Shown: positions 8,005-16,706 of the stretch, piece by piece
How positions within the stretch are numbered: the stretch's first letter is position 1
Layout: the number at the start of each line of letters is the position of its first letter
Assembly: GCA_900540855.1 (NCBI GenBank)
Contig: UQHK01000003.1
Span: 1 to 64,000 of the forward strand
Direction: 5' to 3'
Source of the DNA: an uncultured Collinsella sp.
GTDB lineage: Bacteria > Actinomycetota > Coriobacteriia > Coriobacteriales > Coriobacteriaceae
DNA: 64,000 nt
Translations under genes and position numbers: made by a program
The notes under the pieces: model-generated
The model's input: the letters and a program-made list of their open reading frames with translations, nothing else
Database searches by the model: none
Told to the model about the DNA's origin: nothing

Positions 8005-9432
8005 TTAGGCCTCCATCTCGGCGAGCTCCTCCTTGGAGAAGCCAGTGGCAAAGACGACGGCAGCTGCGATGACAAAGGAGATTGCCATACCGACGATAGC
8101 CCAGACGGTGTTCATCTGGCCACCCTGCAGGTAGTTGGTGAAGACCAGGAAGTTGGAGGCACCACCGGCCAGGTAGTAGGTAACACCCATGAGGCCGGAG
8201 AACACGGCGCCGATGGCACCGCCGATGAACATGCCGAGCATGGTGCGACGGAAGCGCATGAGGATACCGAAGAGCGCGGGCTCGGTGACGCCACCGGCGA
8301 TAGCAGAGATGACGTAACCCAGGGCAAGACCCTTCTCGTCGGGGTTCTTCATCTTGAGGAAGGCACCGAAGGCGCAGCCCCAGACAGCGGCCATAGCGCA
8401 GTTGGTGGAAACGAAGACGAAGGGATCGTAGCCGGCAGCGATGATCTGAACCTGAGCGAGCAGGATGACGGGCATGTGCATACCGCAGACCACGAAGAGC
8501 TGCCAGAAGGCGCCGAGGACGGCCATGACGAGCAGGATACCGATGCCACCCATGTCAGCGAGACCGAAGAGGGCGTTAGCGATGAGGCTGCCGATCTCGT
8601 TGCCGAGCGGGGCGAGGACGATGAAGGCGATGGGGATGGTAACGATCATGGTGCAGAACGGCGTGAAGACCGTGGAGAGCACGTCGGGCATGACCTTCTT
8701 AAAGAACTTCTCGACGAAGTAGAGGACCGGCACCGAAAGGATAATCGGCAGGACGGACTGCTGATAGTTGGCAGCGGCGATCTGAATGCCGTAGACGGAG
8801 ATGATTCCGCCGCCATCCTGGGTCGCGACACTCACGACGGACGGGGCCATGAGGGCGCCGCCGAGGAGCATGCCCAGAACCGGGGAGGCGCCGAGCTTCT
8901 TAGCGGCGGCATAGCCCAGGTAGATGGGGATAAAGGTGAACGTGGCCTCGTACAGGGTGGTGTAGAGGAACGTGTAGGTCGGATCGGTGTCAGAGAGAAC
9001 GCCGAGCATGGTGGGACCGAGGACCGCAGCGATGGTGCGGAACAGACCGCCGGCCATGAGCAGCGGGATCAGCTGGGTCATGGAGCCCGACAGATAGTCG
9101 AGGATGATGTTCGGCAGGTTCTTGAGCTCGAACTTCTCCTTGGGAGCATCGAGGTTCTCGTCGACCGCGGCACCCTGCTTGACGCCGGACATGGCGACGA
9201 ACTCGGCGAGCACCTTGGGCACGTTCTGGCCGATGATGACCTGGAGCTGGCTGCCGGCAAACTGGCAACCCAGAACACCCTTGACCTTCTTGATCTTCTC
9301 CACGTCGGCCTTGCTGTTATCCTTGAGCGTCAGACGCAGGCGCGTCATGCAGTTGGTGGCAACGGAAACATTCTCCGCACCGTCCACGAGCTCGAGGACA
9401 TCGGTGGCAATCTGCTTGTTATCTACTGCCAT
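8005..9432 (-). CDS. PTS sugar transporter EIIBC component (glucose/beta-glucoside superfamily)
   Basis: 475 residues. The N-terminal EIIB domain carries the phosphorylated cysteine in ATNCMTRLRL (Cys28); from about residue 110 an EIIC domain of roughly ten helices follows, including the family segment GGVTEPALFGI. No EIIA domain is fused, so a separate EIIA must donate phosphate. It imports a sugar while phosphorylating it, which fits the 6-phospho-beta-glucosidase elsewhere in the window. Start at 9432 is supported by GGGGAGGGG just upstream; the earlier ATG lies inside that site. The promoter region carries TAAAC/GTTTA dyads shared with the LacI locus. Confidence 0.88.
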   Translation of the reverse strand: MAVDNKQIATDVLELVDGAENVSVATNCMTRLRLTLKDNSKADVEKIKKVKGVLGCQFAGSQLQVIIGQNVPKVLAEFVAMSGVKQGAAVDENLDAPKEKFELKNLPNIILDYLSGSMTQLIPLLMAGGLFRTIAAVLGPTMLGVLSDTDPTYTFLYTTLYEATFTFIPIYLGYAAAKKLGASPVLGMLLGGALMAPSVVSVATQDGGGIISVYGIQIAAANYQQSVLPIILSVPVLYFVEKFFKKVMPDVLSTVFTPFCTMIVTIPIAFIVLAPLGNEIGSLIANALFGLADMGGIGILLVMAVLGAFWQLFVVCGMHMPVILLAQVQIIAAGYDPFVFVSTNCAMAAVWGCAFGAFLKMKNPDEKGLALGYVISAIAGGVTEPALFGILMRFRRTMLGMFIGGAIGAVFSGLMGVTYYLAGGASNFLVFTNYLQGGQMNTVWAIVGMAISFVIAAAVVFATGFSKEELAEMEA

Positions 9433-9538
9433 GGGACCCCTCCCCATATCTTCGTGTGCCAGCCCCCTTGGGCTTAGGCACGCCTTTGGCCCGGCGACTA
9501 TAACCCCTTACGGTTGCCGGACCCTTGGATACGCTTTT

Positions 9539-9555
9539 GTAAACAAGGTGTTTAC
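9539..9555. promoter_or_regulatory. Candidate operator GTAAAC-N5-GTTTAC
   Basis: A palindrome with 6-bp arms, about 105 nt upstream of the PTS start codon. It resembles the dyads at 9775-9792 and 9859-9874. Confidence 0.5.
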
Positions 9556-9774
9556 TGAACGTTTACGGGCTTTAGTTTACACGGAGCGCCGAATTTATGG
9601 CAATTTTGCCGTCTACAGTCCGGTGAACGGTAGGAAATCGGGGGTGAACGTATTTGAATGGCGGGAGATGGTCTCTTTGACCCTCTATTGATATATAGCC
9701 ATTTACGTGGGATTTTATTTTGATGAACACCTCACTGATCTGTTAACTCATCAACAGAATCCCTGCTAGAAGCT

Positions 9775-9792
9775 AGTAAACATACGTTTAGT
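9775..9792. promoter_or_regulatory. Candidate operator AGTAAACATACGTTTAGT
   Basis: A near-palindrome with one mismatch, upstream of the esterase gene. The same half-sites recur upstream of the isomerase operon near 30090-30140. Confidence 0.55.
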
Positions 9793-9858
9793 AGTTCACG
9801 ACGTGTTCAATTTTGCCGTTTACCGAGTTCATCTGGTTATTCTTCAATTCTAGATTAC

Positions 9859-9874
9859 ACTAAACATGTTTAGT
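9859..9874. promoter_or_regulatory. Candidate operator ACTAAACATGTTTAGT
   Basis: A perfect 16-bp palindrome about 50 nt upstream of the esterase start codon, well placed for repression. Confidence 0.6.
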
Positions 9875-9922
9875 TTGTATTGCCGCAGATGCCAGGCATT
9901 CGCGGCGCAAGGGAGGCAGCTC

Positions 9923-11260
9923 ATGGAACTCAAATTGTGTACCTACGCAACCGTCACCACCTTGGGCGACTTTGGCCCCTGGATCAGCAAGGTCGTACTC
10001 GACCTGCCCTGCACCGTGCGCGCCAACGACATCGACGCGAACACCTTCCATATATATGTAGAGCGTCACGAGCGCTCGGGCGATGTTCTGATGCGCAAGG
10101 AACGCGGCGCCGACCATGCCGCGCCCTCCGTGGGCTACATCGACATTCTCGCCGCATATCCGTGCGACGAGAACGGACGTAAGCTCGCCGTGGGCACCCA
10201 TGTGGCGCTCGAGGTCGCCGAGCAGCGCCTGACCAAAAAGATCGAAGGCGGCGTCATGGGCTCGCGCATGCTCGATGACCAGTTGCACATCACGCAGCTC
10301 GCGGCTCTTCCCGGCAACGACGGCGACGATCCCACCTGCGGCCTGGTCTTCGACACCTGCCGTGGCGATATCTGCCCTGCGCTCAAAGGCTGGAGCAACG
10401 ACACGCAAAAGACCGCCGTCGACGGTATCGCGCTCGAATACGGCTTCTTTGAGCCCAGCTTTAAGGCCGAGGACTCGGCATGCTTCAACCCCTTTGCGCC
10501 CGAGGCCACGGCCGTGCCCCAAAAGGCACCGCTCGTGGTGTATCTGCACGGCGCCGGCGAGGGCAAGGGCGCCACGCAGGGCGAAGGCGCCACGCGCGCC
10601 TATATCGGCAACCGCGTGACGGCCATCAGCCAGGCGCAGATCCAGCGCTACTTTGGCGGCTTTGCCTGGGTGCTCGTACCGCAGTCGCCCACGTTTTGGA
10701 TGGACAACGGCGTCGAGCAGCTTGGTCACTCCAACCAGAGCATCTACTCCCCCGTGCTCAAGGCACTTATCGATGAGTTTGTCGCCGAGCATGCCGACCG
10801 CATCGACACCGACCGCATCGTGGTCGCCGGTCTTTCCAACGGCGGCTTTATGACCCTGCGCCTGTGCGCCGACTACCCCGATTTCTTCGCCGCGGGCCTT
10901 CCCTGCTGCGCCCCGTGGTACAACGCCACGGACGAGGACGTGGCCGCGCTCGCCAAGACGCCGCTGTGGTTTACGCACTCCAAGGGCGACGAGCTCGTGT
11001 CACCGCAACAGACCGTGCTGCCGCTCACGGCGCGCCTGCGCGATGCCGGCGCCAACGTGCACCTCACCTACTTTAGCCATGTCGAGGACCTGACCGGCGT
11101 GTATCGCGAGGCCGACGGCTCGGCCAAGAAGACGTTCAACCACGGCGTGTGGATCCACCAATTCAACGACCTGTGTTATCAAGACTTCGACGGGGGCAAC
11201 GTACTCATCGACGGCGAGCCGGTGGGCTGCTGGGAGTGGTCGGCCAGGGTCGACCGCTAA
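9923..11260 (+). CDS. Alpha/beta hydrolase (prolyl-oligopeptidase/esterase-like)
   Basis: 445 residues, no signal peptide. The second half is a classic alpha/beta-hydrolase: oxyanion-side motif VVYLHGAGEG near 220, nucleophile elbow GLSNGGFM near 310, and a late HGVWIH that may supply the catalytic His. The first roughly 200 residues form an extra domain as in family members acting on plant polysaccharide esters. Start at 9923 (MELKLCTYA) has GGGAGG 6 nt upstream; an earlier in-frame ATG lies inside the operator palindrome and is rejected. It is divergent from the PTS gene across the dyad-rich region, which suggests removal of acyl groups from imported glycosides. Substrate is unknown. Confidence 0.78.
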   Translation: MELKLCTYATVTTLGDFGPWISKVVLDLPCTVRANDIDANTFHIYVERHERSGDVLMRKERGADHAAPSVGYIDILAAYPCDENGRKLAVGTHVALEVAEQRLTKKIEGGVMGSRMLDDQLHITQLAALPGNDGDDPTCGLVFDTCRGDICPALKGWSNDTQKTAVDGIALEYGFFEPSFKAEDSACFNPFAPEATAVPQKAPLVVYLHGAGEGKGATQGEGATRAYIGNRVTAISQAQIQRYFGGFAWVLVPQSPTFWMDNGVEQLGHSNQSIYSPVLKALIDEFVAEHADRIDTDRIVVAGLSNGGFMTLRLCADYPDFFAAGLPCCAPWYNATDEDVAALAKTPLWFTHSKGDELVSPQQTVLPLTARLRDAGANVHLTYFSHVEDLTGVYREADGSAKKTFNHGVWIHQFNDLCYQDFDGGNVLIDGEPVGCWEWSARVDR

Positions 11261-11271
11261 GCCCTCCCATC

Positions 11272-11394
11272 GCGGGGACCGGGGTTTAGTCTTGCAAACG
11301 TCCTCGGGCATGCATGGGCTGGCGCTTTGCGCTTCGCGCTGCGCCTGCCCATGCCCCCTGCGGAATGTTTGCAAGACTAAACCCCGGTCCCCGC
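11272..11394. repeat. Long palindrome with 28-bp perfect arms
   Basis: Arms at 11272-11299 and 11367-11394 are perfect inverted copies, including GTTTAGTCTTGCAAAC. The interior holds a second imperfect dyad (GGGCATG...CATGCCC). It lies between two genes on the + strand; there is no T-run, so it is not a canonical terminator. Confidence 0.85.
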
Positions 11395-11523
11395 TGCGTT
11401 GACGTTGCTGTAGACCCTGGACGAGCGCTACTAGCGGGCCGCCGGGTTGACGGCGATGAGGGCGTGGGGTCCCGTCTTGCCTTGCGCGTAACTGGCTGAA
11501 ATGATTTTGGTTGGAGCTTTCTT

Positions 11524-13035
11524 ATGACTCGCGATTTAACTCGGGTGATTGTTACTACTGATATGGAAGTCGATGATATGAACTCGCTCGTTCATTTGGC
11601 TCTGTATCTTAATGTGCTTGACGTGCAGGCTGTGGTGTATACGGCTTCGCAGTATCACTTTCTTGGGGATGGCGTCCATACGCTCGGTGAGGTGAATCCG
11701 CATTGGCGGACTAAAGGGCGTCGCTCTTATGAGTGGGATGTTGTGCCTCATGAACCTGACCCCACGGCTGGGGAGCTTTTTGAGTATCGGCCATTTCCTG
11801 AGCATTGGATTGAGAGTCTCTGGAGCAATGAGTATGCCCAGGCTTGGCCGCAGTTGCAGGCGAATGCTGCCGCTGCCGGTGAGCCGCCGTTTCCCTCGCC
11901 TGCTCAGTTGATTGAGCGTACGTTTGTGGGCAATGTTGCCTTTGAGGGCGATGTGCGTGAGGAGACTGAGGGCTCGCGCGTGATTGCTCAGGCGATCTTG
12001 GATGATGATCCGCGCACGTTATGGCTGCTCAGCTGGGGTGGCATGAACACCATCGTTCGCGCCCTGATGAGCATTGCCGAGCGTTATCGCGCCACGCCCG
12101 AATGGTCTGCCGTGCAGCAGCGAGTCTATCGGAAGGTGCGCGTGATGGGCGTTGCCGATGGCGTAGGGCAGGACAACTCATGGCTCGACCATGGGCGCGA
12201 GCTCTTTCCCGAGCTCATCTTTTGGTGCGTGCCCTATATGTATGGCGGCTATGTCGACGCCAAGATGGCTCAGCCCGATACGCTGCCGCTGTTTAAGGCT
12301 CCTTGGCCCGAGCAAAATCTCACGCAGGGCAACGGCCCCCTCATGGCGCGCTATATGCTCTACGGCGACGGTAAGGTCTACGAAAACGAGCCCGAACGCT
12401 TTCAGTTTGGCAAGCATGCTCGTCTGGATTGGGGTCTAGAAGGCATACCCGCGATGCAGTTTGAGCGCGGCGACTTTATGGCCGAAGGCGACAGCATGAC
12501 CTATATTCCGCTGCTGCCGTTTGGCCTGCGCGGCATCGATGACCGCGGCTTCGATACGTTGCTCGGCCGCATGTTTCTTGATGGGTATCCTGATGCGGAC
12601 GCACCCACCGGTTTTGCCGCCATCGGCACGCCCACAGGCAACAACCCCAATCCCTACCTGCGCGCCTATCAGGAAGACTTTGCCGCCCGCGCGCAATGGT
12701 GCGCCCATGATCCGGCCATCTGCTCGCATCCGACATATGTTGTCGAGGTCACGGCCGACCGCAGCGTTACAGCAGGCGAGCGCGTCACCCTTGCAGCGAC
12801 CATCGTCGACCCCGACGACAAGGGCTTTGATGCACATTGGGATGTAGCCGTGGATCCTTCGAGCTATGCAGGCGCGCAGGATCTTTCGCTGTGGCAGGAA
12901 TGCACGGTGAGCACCACTTTTATCGTGCCCGCCGACGCACAGCCCGGCGACCGCTTCGTGCTCACCCTTACCGTGCAGACGCGCGCCGAGCGCCCCTGCA
13001 GCCGCTACGCCCAGGTTGCCGTGACCGTGGCGTAG
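11524..13035 (+). CDS. DUF1593 (nucleoside-hydrolase-like) protein
   Basis: 503 residues. The start MTRDLTRVIVTTDMEVDDMNSL has the Asp-rich pattern of the inosine/uridine nucleoside-hydrolase fold, and WLLSWGGMNTIVRAL matches DUF1593, a family found with polysaccharide-use genes. The last 90 or so residues look like an Ig-like beta domain (VEVTADRSVTAGERVTL). No signal peptide is visible. The ATG at 11524 has GGAG 7 nt upstream. Codon use is odd: the first 150 or so codons are T-ending and AT-richer than the rest, as if the 5' part had another history. Likely a glycoside or N-glycoside hydrolase; activity is not established. Confidence 0.75.
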   Translation: MTRDLTRVIVTTDMEVDDMNSLVHLALYLNVLDVQAVVYTASQYHFLGDGVHTLGEVNPHWRTKGRRSYEWDVVPHEPDPTAGELFEYRPFPEHWIESLWSNEYAQAWPQLQANAAAAGEPPFPSPAQLIERTFVGNVAFEGDVREETEGSRVIAQAILDDDPRTLWLLSWGGMNTIVRALMSIAERYRATPEWSAVQQRVYRKVRVMGVADGVGQDNSWLDHGRELFPELIFWCVPYMYGGYVDAKMAQPDTLPLFKAPWPEQNLTQGNGPLMARYMLYGDGKVYENEPERFQFGKHARLDWGLEGIPAMQFERGDFMAEGDSMTYIPLLPFGLRGIDDRGFDTLLGRMFLDGYPDADAPTGFAAIGTPTGNNPNPYLRAYQEDFAARAQWCAHDPAICSHPTYVVEVTADRSVTAGERVTLAATIVDPDDKGFDAHWDVAVDPSSYAGAQDLSLWQECTVSTTFIVPADAQPGDRFVLTLTVQTRAERPCSRYAQVAVTVA

Positions 13036-13076
13036 CAAGGACGGCGCCCACATTCGGCATGGAGCGTCCCCAACCG

Positions 13077-13107
13077 CCACTCATTTAAGTACGTCCCCAA
13101 TGAGTGG
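13077..13107. repeat. Hairpin repeat, family A (stem CCACTCATT)
   Basis: 9-bp perfect stem around loop TAAGTACGTCCCC. Partial copies of the loop motif (GCGTCCCCAA, GTGTCCCCAG) flank it. Confidence 0.9.
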
Positions 13108-13251
13108 CCGAAGAGTGTCCCCAGCGACTGGTCAAAAATGGGCCATCTGTCCCAGTTGTGGAGACTCCTTGAGCCGTCTGGGTATCGTGAAAGGCTGCGC
13201 ACTCCCCCATCATCAAAAGTGACACACGCTACCAGTTGATGGGAGGCAGCC

Positions 13252-13989
13252 ATGGGCTTCTTTGACAAGATGTTCGAGAAGAAAGAGTGCGCGATTTGCG
13301 GTACCGAGCTGGGACTTCTAGGTAAGACAAAAATCAATGAAGGCTACCTGTGCAAAGAGTGCGCCGGCAAGCTCTCCCCCTACTTTCACGGCTATCGCTC
13401 CAGCACCGCGGACGATATCCGCGAGCAGCTCGCCTACCGCGAGGCCAATGCCGAGCGCCTGGCGTCGTTCAACCCCACGCGCACGCTTTCTGCCGGGCGC
13501 ACCAACATCATGCTCGACGAGGACGCGGGTCTGCCGATCATTACCTCGCAGAGCCGCTGGCGCGACGCCAATCCCGACATCATCGAGTTCTCGCAGGTAC
13601 TCGGCTGCGATATGGATATCGACGAGCATCGCACCGAGATCTATCGCGAGACCGAGGACGGCGAGCGCGAGAGCTACAACCCGCCGCGCTACGACCTGGA
13701 TTACGACTTTAATCTGACCATCCACGTCAACACGCCGTACTTTACCGAGATCAACCTGCGCGTAAACGACTCCACCATCGATCAGCGCGGCTCCATCGAA
13801 TACCGCGAGGCCAAGCGCCAGGCAACCGAAGTCCGCAATGCGCTGGTGCAGCTGCGTCAGGAGACACGCGACAGCGTCGTGGCCGCCAAGGCCCCCAAGA
13901 CCGCGGTGACCTGCCCCTTCTGCGGAGCCACCACCATTCCCGATGCCAGTGGGCGCTGCGAATACTGCGGCGGCGCCATCGGCGCATAG
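13252..13989 (+). CDS. DUF4428-type zinc-finger protein with C-terminal zinc ribbon
   Basis: 245 residues, soluble. The N-terminus has a CxxC...CxxC finger (CAICGTELG and CKECAGKL) of DUF4428 type. The middle (about 60-200) is acidic and of unknown fold. The C-terminus is a second ribbon, CPFCGATTIPD then CEYCGG. ATG at 13252 has GGAGGC 5 nt upstream. It is first in a four-gene run with spacings of 24, 48 and 80 nt leading to a membrane zinc-ribbon protein, an SPFH protein and a lipoprotein, which suggests an envelope-associated assembly. No enzymatic motif is visible; function unknown. Confidence 0.75.
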   Translation: MGFFDKMFEKKECAICGTELGLLGKTKINEGYLCKECAGKLSPYFHGYRSSTADDIREQLAYREANAERLASFNPTRTLSAGRTNIMLDEDAGLPIITSQSRWRDANPDIIEFSQVLGCDMDIDEHRTEIYRETEDGERESYNPPRYDLDYDFNLTIHVNTPYFTEINLRVNDSTIDQRGSIEYREAKRQATEVRNALVQLRQETRDSVVAAKAPKTAVTCPFCGATTIPDASGRCEYCGGAIGA

Positions 13990-14013
13990 TCTCCGGCACG
14001 GAAAGGACCGATC

Positions 14014-15336
14014 ATGGCCTTCGAGAGCGTTAACTATCAGTGCCCTGCCTGCGGTGGTCCCCTGCATTTTGCCAGCGCCGAGCAAAAGCTCGTCTGCGAC
14101 TACTGTGACTCACGCTTTGAAGTCGAAGAAGTCGAGGCCCTCTATCGCGAGCGCCAGGACAAGGCCGACGCCAAAGCCGATGCGGCAGCCGCAACGCCCA
14201 AGCCCGTCGCCGACGACGCGGTGCAGGAGCTCGCCCAAAACGCCGGCTACATCTGCTCGTCGTGCGGCGCCGAGCTCGTGTCCGACGGCACCGTCGCCGT
14301 CACCACCTGCCCGTACTGCGGCAACTCCGCCGTGGCGCCCGGCCAGCTCTCTGGCGACTTCTCGCCCGACCTGGTGATTCCGTTTAAGCTCGGGCGCGAT
14401 GACGTCACGGCCGCACTCAAGGAACACTATAAGGGCAAGATCTTGCTGCCCAAGAGCTTTGTCACCGGCAACCACATCGACGAGGTCCAAGGTGTCTACG
14501 TGCCGTTTTGGCTCTACGGCGCCCGCGTTGACGGCGAAGTGTATTTTGACGCGACCAACGAGACCGTGACCGAGGAATCCGATCGCACCGTCACGACCAC
14601 CGACCACTACGATGCCTATCGCAAGGGCAATATCTCGTTTAAGCGCGTGCCCGTCGACGGATCGTCCAAGATGCCCGACGGCCACATGGACGCCATCGAG
14701 CCGTTTGACTACGACGCGTTGCGCCCGTTCTCGGTCGCCTATATGCCCGGCTACATCGCCAACCGTTACGATGAGGATTGCGAGACGTGCAAGGCGCGCG
14801 CCGAGCGCCGCATGGAGGAGAGCACGATCTCGGCCCTGCGCGAGACCGTCGTCGACGAATATGACGATGCCACGGTCGAAAGCAAGCAGCTCGACTACAC
14901 CTGGGAAGACAGCGACTACGCCCTGTTCCCCGTCTGGATGCTCTCCACCTCGTGGAACGGCAAGAGCTACCTGTTTGCCATGAACGGCCAGACCGGCCGC
15001 TTGGTCGGCGAGCTCCCCTGCTCCAAGCCCAAGCTCGCTATTGCCTCGGTGCTGTTCTTTGTGATCGGATTTATCCTCTCCCAGGTTCTCTTTATGGGAG
15101 AATACGCCTTCGATCCAGATTACCTCACCTTCGATGTCGAGGGCATTCTCATCAACATCATCGCGCCGCTGATCATCGTGATTATCGGAGACGTGCTACT
15201 GGTAGGCCAGCTCAAGACGGCCAACGAGGCCGCCCACGCCGACGAGTACTGCGGCGAGCTCGACCTGACCGAGAAGCACGACACTTTCAGCCACACCGAG
15301 ACCACCGTTGTCATGAAAGACGACAAGGACGACTAA
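14014..15336 (+). CDS. TFIIB-type zinc-ribbon membrane protein
   Basis: 440 residues. Two ribbons open the protein: CPACGG...CDYCDS (residues 10-31) and CSSCGA...CPYCGNS (about 83-105). A long soluble domain follows, containing IPFKLGRDDVTAAL and VYVPFWLYGA, typical of TFIIB-zinc-ribbon proteins encoded beside SPFH genes (comparable to B. subtilis YdjG). Two hydrophobic helices lie near residues 340-360 and 370-395 (ASVLFFVIGFILSQVLF; INIIAPLIIVIIGDVLL), so the bulk probably faces the cytoplasm. It sits between the DUF4428 and SPFH genes in one operon. Role inferred as membrane anchor of the cassette. Confidence 0.8.
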   Translation: MAFESVNYQCPACGGPLHFASAEQKLVCDYCDSRFEVEEVEALYRERQDKADAKADAAAATPKPVADDAVQELAQNAGYICSSCGAELVSDGTVAVTTCPYCGNSAVAPGQLSGDFSPDLVIPFKLGRDDVTAALKEHYKGKILLPKSFVTGNHIDEVQGVYVPFWLYGARVDGEVYFDATNETVTEESDRTVTTTDHYDAYRKGNISFKRVPVDGSSKMPDGHMDAIEPFDYDALRPFSVAYMPGYIANRYDEDCETCKARAERRMEESTISALRETVVDEYDDATVESKQLDYTWEDSDYALFPVWMLSTSWNGKSYLFAMNGQTGRLVGELPCSKPKLAIASVLFFVIGFILSQVLFMGEYAFDPDYLTFDVEGILINIIAPLIIVIIGDVLLVGQLKTANEAAHADEYCGELDLTEKHDTFSHTETTVVMKDDKDD

Positions 15337-15384
15337 GCAATCCGACCAATACCACCCGGCCTTTGACGAGAAAGGAAGATCACC

Positions 15385-16626
15385 ATGGGACTCTTGAAAG
15401 CTGGATTGGGAGCTGCCGGCGGCGTCATGGCCGACCAGTGGAAGGAATTTATCTACTGCGAATCGATGCCTGCTGACGTCTTGGCCTGCAAGGGCAGCAA
15501 ACGCACCGGTGGCCGCAGCTCCAACACGCGCGGCGAGGACAACGTCATCTCCAACGGCTCGGTCATCGCCGTCAACGACGGCCAGGGCATGCTCGTGGTG
15601 CAAAACGGCAAGATCATCGAAGTCGCGCTGGAGCCCGGTGAGTTCGTCTTCGATACCGGCAGCGAGCCGAGCGTCTTTAGCGGCAACCTGGGCGATTCCA
15701 TCAAGGAGACCTTCGCCAATATCGGCAGCCGCTTTACCTTTGGCGGCGACGCGGGCAAGGACCAGCGTGTCTACTTCATCAACACCAAGGAGATCATCGG
15801 CAACAAGTACGGCACCGCCTCGCCCGTGCCCTTCCGCGTGGTCGATAACAACATTGGCCTGGACGTTGACATCTCCGTGCGCTGCAACGGCGAGTACTCG
15901 TACCGCATCACCAACCCGCTGCTGTTCTACACCAACGTGTGCGGCAACGTGACCGATAGCTACACGCGCGACAAGATCGACAGCCAGCTTAAGTCCGAGC
16001 TGCTCACCGCCCTGCAGCCCGCCTTTGCCAAGATCTCGGAAATGGGCATCCGCTACAGCGCCATCCCCGGCCACACCACCGAGCTCGCCCGCGCGCTCAA
16101 CGAGGTCCTCTCTGCCGACTGGCGTGACCTGCGCGGCGTCGAGATCGTGAGCTTTGGCGTCAACTCCATCGCTGCCTCGCAAGAGGACGAGCAGATGATC
16201 AAGGACCTGCAGAAAGCCGCCGTCATGCGCGATCCCACTATGGCGGCAGCCAACATTGCCAGCGCCCAGAGCGACGCAATGCGCGCGGCAGCCGCCAATC
16301 CCAACGGCGCGATGGCAGGCTTTATGGGCATGGGCATGGCAGGTGGCATGGGCGGCATGAACGCCAGCCAGCTGTTCGCCGCCGGCCAGGCACAGCAGCA
16401 GGCCGCCCCGCAGCCGGCTCCGGCACCCGCTCCCGCACCGGCTCCTGCCGCTGCCCCCGCGGCCGGCACATGGACCTGCAGCTGCGGCGCCACCAACACC
16501 GGCAAGTTCTGCTCCGAGTGCGGCAGTCCCGCACCCGCCCCGGCACCGGCCAAGTGGTTCTGCCCCAACTGCGGCAGCGAAAACGGCGGCAAGTTCTGCA
16601 GCAACTGCGGAACGCCCAGGCCCTAG
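15385..16626 (+). CDS. SPFH-domain protein with two C-terminal zinc ribbons (YdjI-like)
   Basis: 413 residues. Residues about 25-270 form the SPFH (band-7-like) domain of the YdjI/virion-core-like family (WKEFIYCESMPADVL; EPGEFVFDTGSEPSVF). A Met/Gly stretch (GFMGMGMAGGMGGM) and a Pro/Ala linker lead to two zinc ribbons, CSCGATNTGKFCSECG and CPNCGSENGGKFCSNCG. In B. subtilis the relative YdjI helps bring PspA to the membrane with YdjG and YdjH. No pspA is present here, so the cassette may use other partners. AAAGGAAG lies about 9 nt upstream of the ATG. Likely a membrane-stress scaffold. Confidence 0.85.
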   Translation: MGLLKAGLGAAGGVMADQWKEFIYCESMPADVLACKGSKRTGGRSSNTRGEDNVISNGSVIAVNDGQGMLVVQNGKIIEVALEPGEFVFDTGSEPSVFSGNLGDSIKETFANIGSRFTFGGDAGKDQRVYFINTKEIIGNKYGTASPVPFRVVDNNIGLDVDISVRCNGEYSYRITNPLLFYTNVCGNVTDSYTRDKIDSQLKSELLTALQPAFAKISEMGIRYSAIPGHTTELARALNEVLSADWRDLRGVEIVSFGVNSIAASQEDEQMIKDLQKAAVMRDPTMAAANIASAQSDAMRAAAANPNGAMAGFMGMGMAGGMGGMNASQLFAAGQAQQQAAPQPAPAPAPAPAPAAAPAAGTWTCSCGATNTGKFCSECGSPAPAPAPAKWFCPNCGSENGGKFCSNCGTPRP

Positions 16627-16706
16627 CCCCTCTATCTGGTAATTGGCGGGGGATCCGCCACCCCCGCATTTGCTTCTATGGGTTTCGTTCGATAAAGGAG
16701 GACACC

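Larger units (their letters stand above)
9433..9922. other. Divergent regulatory region between the PTS and esterase genes
   Basis: 490 nt of distinctly AT-richer DNA with no gene. It contains at least three dyads built on TAAAC and GTTTA half-sites plus extra half-sites at 9561-9566 and 9575-9580, as expected for a repressor-controlled divergent promoter region. Confidence 0.6.
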
